Positions 55,194-64,000 of a DNA stretch of 64,000 nt are shown here, piece by piece (the first letter of the stretch is position 1; each line of letters opens with the position of its first letter). Position numbers and translations under genes: made by a program. The notes beneath the pieces were generated by a model, which was not told the origin of the DNA, ran no database searches, and saw only the letters and a program-made list of their open reading frames with translations. This stretch comes from Microcyclospora pomicola (taxonomy: Eukaryota; Ascomycota; Dothideomycetes; Capnodiales), in assembly GCA_002786065.1 (NCBI GenBank), contig NHNY01000016.1:310001-374000 (forward strand), in the 5' to 3' direction.

Positions 55194-56159
55194 ATGGCTA
55201 CCACTGAAGACGCTGTTAGCGCCGCAATGCGGCTGTTCCGCGACCTCCAAGCCGGGCAACGGCATCTCAGCCAGACCGTGCGCGCCACCGTGCAGGCGCG
55301 CAGAGCAAGTGGGCTCCTGATGGAGCAAGAAATCGCCAACGTGCGCGGTCAGATCCGGCTGCTCCATGCACAGGAGAGAATGCTCCAGCTGGAGATCGAT
55401 CGCGTGTATCGCGAGTGTGACGAGTGAGTTCCTAGTCATCGTCAAAGTTTGCTCCAACTATGCAGAGGCTGACCACATCACAGGCTCCAGGCTCTCGGCG
55501 ATGCTGTGACGGAGGGGGCTGTCGCCGTTGGCGGCGCTGGCGAGGTTCCAGCACCGTAAGTTTTCCATCATCGTGTGCTACTCAAGTTTCCATTGCTGAC
55601 GATCCCACAGTGCCCCAGTAATCGGCGATGCCGCGACAACGAGAGCGGGACCCGCGAGCGCTGGTGCTATATCAGCAACGTGAGTCTACCCTCATCGTCA
55701 TGCTTTGCTCTCAGTACCTATCACTGACTGTCTCGCAGCACTGAGAGGCTCGGAGTTCCCGAGTTGCCCGGAACCGCCGGGCAGTCATGGGTGGACGCCT
55801 CGGAGGAGGCAGATGCTACTGCTGGGCGAGAATCCGGCATTATGGGGTCGCGACACGCCCCTCACAATCGTCCCGCGGCGGCGCAGCCCACCGCACACCC
55901 TCCTCACCTGCGGGGCCCGCAGGCGCAACAACCTCCTCGGGTGCCGCAGGCACGGCCTTCTAACTCGCGGGCTCCACGAGCACATCCTTCTCCTCCTCTG
56001 GCCCGCGCTGCTCGGGCACAACCTCATCCGGCGCGAGCTCCGGGGTTCTGGCGGGGACCGCCAACGTGCTACCACTGTCACCAAGTGGGGCACCAATTGG
56101 TCGACTGCCCGGAGCTTGGCGGTCTCGCTCACACGAGCAGGAAGAGAAAGCGAGAGTAA
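55194..56159 (+). CDS. Coiled-coil protein with C-terminal CCHC zinc knuckle
   Basis: Exons 55194-55423, 55484-55555, 55611-55679 and 55739-56159, 263 residues. Introns of 60, 55 and 59 bases use GTGAGT, GTAAGT and GTGAGT. Residues ~20-76 form a likely coiled coil (QGRHLSQTV-like region to LLHAQERMLQLEIDRVYREC). The middle is Ala/Gly-rich, then Pro/Arg/Ala-rich. The knuckle is CYHCHQVGHQLVDC (CX2CX4HX4C) near 240-253, followed by a basic end (SRKRKRE) that could serve nuclear import. CCHC knuckles usually bind single-stranded nucleic acid. No retroelement features surround it, so I treat it as a host gene of unknown role. Confidence 0.75.
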
Positions 56160-56623
56160 CTCTCACTTGCGCCGCAAGTGGGAATTGTATTCTACTGTAG
56201 TATTAAACCGTTCATGTTCATGTGATTCTCATCGGTCCTGGTCTTCGTGATTCTGTAATCGAAGTCTGTCATCCTTCTGGGAATGGAAAGAAATCAACTG
56301 TTAGTGTAGAAATAGTACTTTCACTAACGCCATCATGCTGTTATCTACAGGAAGCGCTATAGCTTTGCAGTAATACTCGGAGGCATCCCGTGTTACTGAC
56401 GTCGCTGAACTCGGTGTGCCAGTACTGACCTTATACCCGGACAGAGTCTGCGTAAGACATTAGTACAGATTGCACCCCGACTCAGATGAGACACATACTG
56501 GTCTCGGTGTCGGCGATAGGCAGACTCAGGAGTGTCATCAAGTCCACGATAAGAGGAAACCCTTCGTCTGCAGATATGAGTGTGAAGCCGTCCGACTCGT
56601 CAGGGTCGTGAACCGGGCGAGTG
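56160..56623. other. Spacer after the zinc-knuckle gene
   Basis: No clear gene. A short open stretch from about 56487 could be an upstream exon of the next entry, but splice support is poor. Confidence 0.35.
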
Positions 56624-56978
56624 ATGATCAACAGGTCGATGTTCGAACCATCAGCACTTACTTACGACACGATCGATAGCGACTTCGAGCTGTTGGAAGC
56701 AGGCAATACGGTTTGCATATCAGTCAGGTAGGACACTTTGAGCTCTACAGACCGTCGGGGCGTGGTACAGGAAAACCCACATCCAACACATCTACGTACT
56801 AGCTCATGAATTCATTCCTAATGCTTGTAGTATGATCAGTAGTCCATACTGATCTAATGCTAACATGCTCAGATTACCATTATCCCAGGCATCAACGGCA
56901 AAGTTCGAGGCGTCGGAAACCATATCAATGGCTGCGGAGACAGTATCCAAGGACCAACGGCGGCGAATGGACCGGTGA
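56624..56978 (+). CDS. Possible small two-exon gene, 69 residues
   Basis: Exons 56624-56727 and 56873-56978 around a 145-base intron with donor GTAGGA and a good branch/acceptor pair (TGCTAACATGCTCAG). The joined frame reads MINRSMFEPSALTYDTIDSD, then FELLEAGNTVCISVRLPLSQ and ASETISMAAETVSKDQRRRM. It stops at TGA 56976-56978, but GTGAGG at 56975 could instead be a donor into a longer gene, since another frame is open from there to 57466 with a Lys-rich product. Unrecognised; low confidence in either form. Confidence 0.3.
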
Positions 56979-57848
56979 GGACAGCGAAGAAGACACCCAT
57001 AAAGCTAGTAGTGCCCAATATGGCCTCAACGCAGAAGCCAACGCCGCTCAATGTACAGACGTCCTTATCTACCGAACCAAGAAAGGCAGTCTTCGAGGCT
57101 CAGCGCTCGACAAAGGCACAGAAAGCCATCACGTCTAAGAAAGGCGTAATACCGAAGCATAAGACAGGCAAGATCGCTCCGAAAAGTGTTGCAAGACCAA
57201 TGACCACCAAGGCTCTGCCATCGAGAGATCCCAACAAGACTTCAAACGCCTGGACGCTGCGAATACATAGCAGGACTATCCCAGCTTCTGGCGGGAAGAA
57301 AGTCGTCTCTGCTGCATATCAATGGAAGGTCTCGCAACAGCGTATCAGACCAGGATATGCCAGCTTGAGTTGCGGAATGGCTTCCTACATTTTTGCAAAC
57401 ATGTTTGTTGGAGTTGCACGTTTGTACAAGTTGTCCTTCAATAGACAGGTGCAAAGCAAGTGACATTGCAACGCGGGTTGCATCTGGACAGTGTCTTGCG
57501 GACGGGCAATCAAATATAAAGCCCCAGGCTCAATCATTGATGCATCCTGTGTCCTTCGCCTATGCAGTTTCGCGCGGGTGTTGTATGTTTTCCCGGGCGT
57601 GATGCTACGCGATCGTCAGTAGAGCTTTGTTTCATGAATGTGAAGTGCAAGAAGTCATTCTACACCTCTCAGACATAAAGAACGAAAGACCGGGTGAGTG
57701 CGGCACGTTGCATCCACAAGGACAGTCAACGGAGGTGTCTATAACGCAGCAAACCATAAGATCGAGGCGTGTATAAGTTCTCGCATCGCTGGAGATATCT
57801 CTCTGCATCCCCACAGGTCCCTCAACTCCATCAAGAACAGACATAGCA
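56979..57848. other. Unassigned stretch before the BTB gene
   Basis: A 160-codon open frame covers about 56975-57466 (Lys/Thr/Ser-rich, no ATG near its start, no family pattern). The rest to 57848 is non-coding and includes the BTB promoter. Confidence 0.35.
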
Positions 57849-58412
57849 ATGCTTGTAACAATCAAGACGCCAGATCGGACCTTTGTGACCGACCCCGAGC
57901 ACTGGCTTGGTGAAAGTACGTACTTCAAAGCGTTATTCTCCAAGAGATGGGTGGGCGAAGAGGGAGACGGCTCCTACGACATCGAAACCGACGGTGCTAC
58001 GTTCGAACACATTCTGCGACACCTTCGGTCCGGTGTGCTTCCGGTCTTCTACAATGCCGACAAAGGGCATGACTTCTCCTTGTACCATTCGCTGCTCGAA
58101 GAAGCAGAGTACTTCGGCATCGTCCGACTCAGCAGATGGGTCCGGGGAAAAAAGTACCTCGACGCAGTCAAGGTCGATTACGTAGCCACCATTACACAAA
58201 ACTCACCTCATGCTTGGCGGGCACGGCCCATTTTTGGCCAAGAGAGCGGTTGCGAGTTGCTCCGCCACCACGACGGTTCTGTCAAGATTTCAGCCGGCGG
58301 TCACATGGAAATCTCACTTACTCGCACCACACCGCTGGAAAGGATTGAGTTCTATGTTGTGTGCAAGGAAGTGACATTCGACCACGACCTATGCATCAAT
58401 GCTTTCAGGTAG
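57849..58412 (+). CDS. BTB/POZ-domain protein (KCTD-like tetramerisation type)
   Basis: Intronless, 187 residues. Residues 1-110 fit a T1-type BTB fold: MLVTIKTPDRTFVTDPEHWL, ESTYFKALFSKRW, YDIETDGATFEHILRHLRSG and LLEEAEYFGIVRLSRWVRGK. The remaining ~75 residues form a small beta-rich tail with no recognised domain. BTB proteins commonly oligomerise and recruit Cul3 ubiquitin ligases; a role as adaptor is inferred. It sits at the edge of the island that also holds four F-box genes. Confidence 0.8.
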   Translation: MLVTIKTPDRTFVTDPEHWLGESTYFKALFSKRWVGEEGDGSYDIETDGATFEHILRHLRSGVLPVFYNADKGHDFSLYHSLLEEAEYFGIVRLSRWVRGKKYLDAVKVDYVATITQNSPHAWRARPIFGQESGCELLRHHDGSVKISAGGHMEISLTRTTPLERIEFYVVCKEVTFDHDLCINAFR

Positions 58413-59003
58413 TCAGGCATGAAGATAGATGGGACAGCGCGATGTTGTCACGTCGAAGTTGGAGGAGAGTTACATCCTCGAGCACGTTACTTCGGTCCCT
58501 GGACTAGTGATTGGTATACCAGTATGAGATATCACCCAGTATACCAGTATTAGAGATGAGCACATCGAAGATAGCATTGCGTACATTTGGATTATGGATG
58601 AGTGCACGTCTTAGCATTCTCGTTTTGACCATTTTCCTGTGTATTCTCACAAGTGAGTCGAATGCTCTTAAGCGCGTGAGTCGACGTCAACCTCGAATCC
58701 GTGGTGATGATGCGTGCCTCAGATGATACGTGCGTGCGTGCAGGCGCAGTGGACAGCCACCCGATCACGCGATGAACGATACGACCTCGCATAGAACGTC
58801 TGATGTGACGCATGCGATTGATTACAATGTGTCAATCTGGGATTTACACATAGACCATAACCTCCTTATGCTTGTCATCATAGTGGTAGAAGGGTCCGAA
58901 GTGACTTTGCGGAAGCTCGTGTCCAAAAGAAAAGTGGGGCTGCATCTTGCGAACGTCGATCTTCCAGAAATTTTGTCCAGCCGAAAGCATCACTCCAGAC
59001 GCA
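58413..59003. other. Spacer before Sgd1/NOM1
   Basis: Return from island to core genes. The NOM1 frame is open upstream of its ATG to about 58947 without another ATG. No other gene supported. Confidence 0.5.
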
Positions 59004-61421
59004 ATGAGCAGGACACAAAATGGCGGACCTAAGCTGCCTAGAGCATTGCAAGACCAGATCGGTGGGTTACCGAAGAAGAGGAAGCAATTCGTGCCGCGAA
59101 GACCACCACCAGGCCAAGCCAAACGAGAACCGAGAAATCCGCTACCGAAACCAAAGACGAAGCCAGTCAGAAGGATAGTTCGACCAGAGTCCGATTCAGA
59201 ATCTGCCGATGAAGCTGATTTCGAGTCGGAACCTGAAGAGGCTCGACGTTCGGCATCGCCAGTTGTCTCCAAACGTGCCGCGAAAGCAGGACTCTCAGCA
59301 AACGATGCGGAAATCGCTGCGCTAGAAAGGAAACTCGGACGGAGGAACAAGAGCAAGTCTGCAGGTGATGGAGACGACGAGAGCGATCAGGATCTCGATT
59401 TTCTGCTGGGGTCGGATAGTGATGCGGACAATTCTACCAAACCACTGAAGCGCAAGAGGCCTGACGATGCGAAATGGTTGCGCGATAAAAGACGGAAAGC
59501 AGCAGGAATCAGCGAAAGTGAGGATGACAGCGAAGTCGACTTTGCTGAAGATGGAGATAACACCGAAAGCGAGCTAGAAGACGAAGATGTCGAGAATCCG
59601 TTCTCAGACGACGAGATCTTAGAGGACGACTTTGACGGGTTTGAAGGTGCGGCAGAGGAGATATCTGCCAAGAAACCACGAGAGAATCCTTACGTCGCTC
59701 CGGTCACCCAAGATGCTCCTTCAGCCACCAAGTACATACCACCATCACGACGGAAATTGGCAGAGTCAGACGCCGAAGCACTCCAGCAATTGCGTAAGCA
59801 GATCCAAGGCCAATTGAATCGTTTGTCGGAGGCGAACATCCTATCCATTCTTCAAGCGATAGAAACCATCTATGAGAAGAACGCTCGACAGCATGTCACG
59901 TCAACCATCATCGACCTACTTGTCGGCCTGGTTGCCGACCCATCAACTCTGAATGACACCTTCTTAATCTTGCATGCTGGCTTTTCTGCCGCACTCTACA
60001 AAAGCATTGGGACTGACTTCGGCGCGCAACTCCTTGAACAGCTGGTCACTGCCTTTGACAAGGCTCGGGACAGTAATTCTGAAGGAAAAGAGAGGCTCAA
60101 CATCTTGGCATTCCTATCCAACCTATATCAATTTCAAGTTGTCGGAAGTGGCATTGTCTTTGATTACATCAGACTCTTACTTGACGACCTTTCCGAGGCC
60201 AGCACGGACCTCCTCCTTCGTATCGTTCGAACCTCTGGCATGCAACTCCGCCAAGAAGATCCGACAGCGTTAAAGGACATTGTGCTCCTCTTGCACCGTA
60301 ATACTGCCAAAGTCGGCGAGGAGAACCTGTCGATCCGGACGAAGTTTATGATCGAGACCATCAATAACCTCAAGAACAATCGCATGAAGACCGGGCAAGG
60401 CGCGTCTGCACTCGCCGCAGAGCACACCGCACGGATGAAGAAAAGCCTTGGTGCTGTCAAGACTCGATCCTTCAAGTCGACCGAGCCTCTACGTATCACT
60501 CTAGCCGACATTCGAGATACAGACAAGAAAGGCAAATGGTGGCTTGTAGGAGCAAGCTACCATGACCCTGCCAAGCTCGTACAGAATGATGAACCAAAGA
60601 CATCACTTTCGTCGTCTCAAACCACCAAGGAAGCAGAGCCAGATTACGACTCCGAAACAGGAATGCCCAACCTCTCGAAAATGGCCCGCGCACAAGGCAT
60701 GAACACCGACGTGCGCCGCGCCATCTTCGTCACCCTTCTGTCCGCCGCAGATGCCAACGACAGTTACATCCGCCTGCAAAAGCTTAACCTGAAATCGAAG
60801 CAAGTGTTCGAGATCCCGCGTGTCCTGATTCACTGCGTCGCGGCCGAAAGCGTCTACAATCCCTACTACGCCCTGGTCGCGCGCAAATTCTGCCACGACC
60901 ACAAGCTGCGCAAAGCATGGCAGTTCGCGCTCTGGGATCTCTTCCGCCGTATGGGCGAGCGCGTAGACGACGATGGCGCCGACAGCGATGACGACCAAAC
61001 CGCTCTCGGCACCGACATCACGATCCCGAAACTCGTCAACCTCGCCCGATTCTACGCCTCGCTCATCGCCGCCGACGCTCTTCGCCTGACGCTCCTCAAA
61101 ATCCTCGACTTCACCCACCTGCCGGAGAAGACGAGCATGTTCGTCGAAGTCCTGCTCGCGACGCTGCTGGTGCAGGTGCGAAAGCTGCATAAAGATTCCG
61201 TCGCCGCCTCAACGCGCGATGTATTCATGCACGCGCATGCGGCGCCCGAGATGGTGCAGGGGTTGAAGTGGTTCGTGAGCGCGGTGACGAGCACGGCAGA
61301 CGTCGCGCAGGGGAAGAAGGAGGTTCGTGCGGTCAAGGAAGGGTTTCCGGTGGCGATTGCGGCGTTGACCGAGACGCCGGTCGTGGCGGTGAGAGAAGTG
61401 GAGAGTGATGATGAGTATTGA
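59004..61421 (+). CDS. SGD1: Sgd1/NOM1-type nucleolar protein (MIF4G and MA3 domains)
   Basis: Intronless, 805 residues from ATG 59004 (MSRTQNGGPKLPRALQDQIG). The first ~240 residues are basic and acidic low-complexity, as in NOM1. A MIF4G domain is at about 260-460 (LRKQIQGQLNRLSEANILSI; LLLRIVRTSGMQLRQEDPTA; TKFMIETINNLKNNR), and an MA3 domain at about 565-690 (DVRRAIFVTLLSAADANDSY; LKSKQVFEIPRVLIHC). Yeast Sgd1 and human NOM1 act in 18S rRNA maturation in the nucleolus. All expected parts are present. Confidence 0.95.
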   Translation: MSRTQNGGPKLPRALQDQIGGLPKKRKQFVPRRPPPGQAKREPRNPLPKPKTKPVRRIVRPESDSESADEADFESEPEEARRSASPVVSKRAAKAGLSANDAEIAALERKLGRRNKSKSAGDGDDESDQDLDFLLGSDSDADNSTKPLKRKRPDDAKWLRDKRRKAAGISESEDDSEVDFAEDGDNTESELEDEDVENPFSDDEILEDDFDGFEGAAEEISAKKPRENPYVAPVTQDAPSATKYIPPSRRKLAESDAEALQQLRKQIQGQLNRLSEANILSILQAIETIYEKNARQHVTSTIIDLLVGLVADPSTLNDTFLILHAGFSAALYKSIGTDFGAQLLEQLVTAFDKARDSNSEGKERLNILAFLSNLYQFQVVGSGIVFDYIRLLLDDLSEASTDLLLRIVRTSGMQLRQEDPTALKDIVLLLHRNTAKVGEENLSIRTKFMIETINNLKNNRMKTGQGASALAAEHTARMKKSLGAVKTRSFKSTEPLRITLADIRDTDKKGKWWLVGASYHDPAKLVQNDEPKTSLSSSQTTKEAEPDYDSETGMPNLSKMARAQGMNTDVRRAIFVTLLSAADANDSYIRLQKLNLKSKQVFEIPRVLIHCVAAESVYNPYYALVARKFCHDHKLRKAWQFALWDLFRRMGERVDDDGADSDDDQTALGTDITIPKLVNLARFYASLIAADALRLTLLKILDFTHLPEKTSMFVEVLLATLLVQVRKLHKDSVAASTRDVFMHAHAAPEMVQGLKWFVSAVTSTADVAQGKKEVRAVKEGFPVAIAALTETPVVAVREVESDDEY

Positions 61422-61610
61422 ACAGTGTACTAAGATCCCGATAGCACACAAGAACAGTTTACGAAATCATGAAAAGACGTTACTCCTACACCCAGCGGGA
61501 AAGGTTCAAATGCATCAAAGAAGATAAGATGGAGTATATTGTACACAATCTATCAGTTTTGCCCTTTCACCTTGAAATAAACCTCGTATCATGCATGCCT
61601 CCACAGCGCT

Positions 61611-63597
61611 CTAGTCGATTTTGATAGAGGCGTAGATGCGGTGAATGAACACCCAGCTCGCGAAGAAGCCGATGGTGCCTGGTAGATAGCACAGTCAGTA
61701 CATGTTGCCGCCATAGGTATAGAGAAGAGGGAGACATACCGCTCAACACGAACCATAACCCACTCAGCAAGATGCTGTAGCCGAGGTACAGCAAGCCACC
61801 GGTGAAGCTGCTGAAGGACAGCATCTGGGCCCAGTAGATCAGCGAGTAGAGGAAAACGTAGATGGCGGAGGCGCCGCTGGAGGCGAAGGCGCGCCACTGC
61901 CAGTGGTAGTTTTCGGCGCAGAGGATGAAGTAGATCATGAGGATGGTGACGCTGGCGGAGGTGGCGATCAGCAGGCCAAAGGACAAGAACAGGAACCCGA
62001 ACATGTAGTAGATGCGGCTGCTCCACAGCGAGTTCATGATGAAGTACAGCTCGACGAAGATGGCGCCGAAGGGCAGCACGCCGACGAGCAACATGCTGGG
62101 GATCGTGCGCAGGTAGCCTTGTGCGGGCGGGATCTGGCGGGGGATCTGGTTGGTGCGGGTGGGTGGTTCGGGTTGTTCTTGTTTGTAGCCGAACCAGGAG
62201 CCGGCCACGCTCAGGGGCGCGGAGATCACGAACCAGATCCCGACGAGGACGAGCATGGTGGTGAACGGTACAGCGCCCGAGGACTGGCGAGCCCAGACGA
62301 AGAGGTTGAGCAGGAAGAAGGTGCCGAAAACGATGGCGGGCAGAATGGAGGGGGTGTAGACGAAGAGTTGCTTCCATTTGTTGCCTCCAAACGACTTGTA
62401 GACACGCGCGGACGCGTAGCCGCCGACGAAGCCGAAGATGGTGTAAAGCAGGATCATGACTGTGGCGACGCTTCCACGGTTGGACGGGGAAAGGAAGCCG
62501 ATGACCGCGAAGATGATGGTGAAGCCTGCCATCATGAAGAGTTGTGCACCATTACCCACAAGCACAGAAAGGGCGAGGGAGTGCTTCGGCGCCCGGAAGA
62601 CATCTCCATGGACGAGCTTCCAGCCGGAGTCCTCCGCAATGCCGTCCTCTGCGTTGCTGCTTCCCAGATCGTCCAAACCGAGCTGATCCAGACGGTTGTA
62701 TCTTGCAATGTCCTTTCGCAGCGTCCGCAACAAAATCGTGCTGATCATACCGGCCAGCACGATGAAAATGATGGCACTGTTGATGAGCGAGAACCAGTGG
62801 ATCTTGGGATCGAAGACGTGTAGATATTTGTCCCATCTTGTCGCGAAGCTGGTCTTGCTCGGTCGCCAGTAGACGCTGTACGTCCAGGCGACTTTGGTAT
62901 CCTTGGTCTCGTCCAGCACCATCGGTACATCCGAAGTCCCACACTGCGCCTTGCCATCACTGCCGACCGTAGATCCGCCCAGACTCGCGGGCTCCACCAA
63001 GATGCCGACCACGCGGTATTGCCCCAGGCGCACCTCGTGGTAATCGATGAAGATGTCGTAGTGGTTGTGCAGCAACTGCTTCTCCTCCGGATGGCTCCCC
63101 AACGCGAACCCAGGCTGGTAGAACGATGTGTCTGACCCGGGATCCCGATACTCCTGACCAGCGGGTAGTCCATCCACCAACCAGTTGACGTTGTAGTCCT
63201 GCATGATGCGGCGGTTCACGAACTTCGCATCCTTCTGCTCGAACGTGACTTCATCACAAACAGCCTTGCACGTCTCGTTCTGCGCCATCCGCAGCTCGTA
63301 CGGGCTGGTGTAGATCCGGTCGCCAAAGATGATGCTGCCCAGGCTCTCGCTGATGGCTTGGGCGCCTTCCTTGGGCGCGCAGAAGTGGAGCGCATTGTGG
63401 TAGTATTCGTAGCTGAAGACGGAGCGGACGTGTTCGTCGGCGTCGTTCTGGGACGGCGACAGGTGATTCACGTTCAAGGGGACGAAGTCGTTGGCTTTGT
63501 AGGTCGTCGGCGTTATTCCAGGGAGGTACCATGCGGCCGTGAACGAACTGGCGGAGAAGACCAACAGCGCCAGGCCCGAAGGCAGATTGAACAGCAT
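61611..63597 (-). CDS. Transmembrane nine (EMP70/TM9SF) protein
   Basis: Model: complement of 61611-61678 and 61740-63597, 641 residues. The start at 63597 gives MLFNLPSGLALLVFSASSFT, a signal peptide, then the typical YLPGITPTTYKANDFVPLNV. The lumenal domain covers about 25-290, with Cys residues in FCAPKE and ETCKAVCDEV. Nine membrane helices follow, including the conserved KHSLALSVLVGNGAQLFMMA, VELYFIMNSLWSSRIYYMFG and YHWQWRAF. Splicing the 61-base intron (GTATGT) gives the end TIGFFASWVFIHRIYASIKI plus D, i.e. the KxD motif known to hold TM9 proteins in the Golgi. Family members work in endosome/Golgi trafficking and adhesion. Confidence 0.95.
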
Positions 63598-64000
63598 GGC
63601 GAACGTATCAATGGTAGCTGCTTGCTGTAGTACCACCTCGACGTGGAGTGTTGTGTGGTCGTCTTTCTGGACTATTTCCCAAAGCTGGCAACAAGTCCGG
63701 CACGACTACCGAGATGCCACGAGGCCGCGTTTTGTAGATCACTTCATGCAGGAGGATTATTGTGACATAAGGTACACACTTATACCTTATGCATGACATG
63801 TATTAAGGTAGCAGCTTTCAACTCTGTGAAAAGGCACTGTTCTCATGGTAAGTACGGGAATGATGGATCACGATGCTGGTTGATGGATATCTTATTGTTA
63901 AACATTGTTCGTACAGCTACATATAAGTTCTCTCGAGGTTCGTCGATATGATGACTCGCCTACAGTCTGTCGAAAGCATCGCAAACCCAAAGCATCATTA
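63598..64000. promoter_or_regulatory. Promoter region of the TM9 gene and window end
   Basis: Contains two facing TAAGGTA/TACCTTA motifs (about 63769-63787). No gene start is visible before base 64000. Confidence 0.4.

Noticed and set aside
55194-56159. Zinc-knuckle gene as a retroelement Gag fragment
   Set aside because: It has four exons with good introns, no capsid-like region, and no protease or polymerase sequence or terminal repeats nearby.
60603-61190. Minus-strand frame of about 195 codons inside Sgd1/NOM1
   Set aside because: Antisense shadow of the conserved MA3 region with no family pattern.
61903-62823. Plus-strand frame of about 306 codons inside the TM9 gene
   Set aside because: Charged low-complexity product antisense to a well-conserved membrane protein; a GC-rich shadow frame.

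Overview
This is a nuclear window from a filamentous ascomycete (Pezizomycotina; a Dothideomycete is my inference). The signs are short introns of about 50-80 bases with GTRNGT donors and CTAAC/CTGAC branch points, compact gene spacing, and typical fungal orthologues (Ssr4, Vac14, Sgd1/NOM1, JHDM1, Tps1). The first 3.7 kb also carries a repeat-induced point mutation (RIP) signature. I found no bacterial, viral or retroelement genes. I rebuilt exon structures by hand from splice sites, reading phase and remembered family sequence; no search was run.

Layout. 1-3690: remains of a NOD-like receptor gene (NB-ARC plus about 15 TPR units of exactly 126 bp), riddled with C-to-T changes. 4.2-29.9 kb: mostly conserved genes, namely an aquaporin, a JmjC/PHD histone demethylase (JHDM1 type), spliceosomal SF3b p14, mitochondrial dihydrolipoamide dehydrogenase, a CorA-like transporter, an alpha/beta hydrolase, SRP14, Vac14, a proline-rich repeat protein whose frame is interrupted by one UAG, and ribosomal protein uL15. 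30.5-33.9 kb: a small accessory block with two paralogous nucleotidyltransferase-fold genes (MNT/AbiEii-like active-site pattern) flanking an unrecognised gene on the other strand. 34.2-42.1 kb: core genes again (HIRIP3-like chaperone, Tps1, mitochondrial uS17, Ssr4).

42.7-58.4 kb: a 16-kb accessory island with no recognisable core gene. It holds two copies of an F-box-like family (A1, A2), two copies of an F-box/LRR family (B1, and B2 with a frameshift), a decayed hypothetical gene, a Ser/Thr-rich protein, a coiled-coil zinc-knuckle protein and a BTB-domain protein. F-box and BTB proteins are usually substrate adaptors of cullin-RING ubiquitin ligases, so the island may be an expanding adaptor cluster. 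59.0-63.6 kb: Sgd1/NOM1 and a TM9/EMP70 membrane protein end the window in conserved sequence.

The best candidates for something undescribed are the RIP-damaged NLR with its periodic TPR array, the paired nucleotidyltransferases, the F-box/BTB island, and two genes whose frame stays open after a UAG (SF3b p14 and the proline-rich protein).
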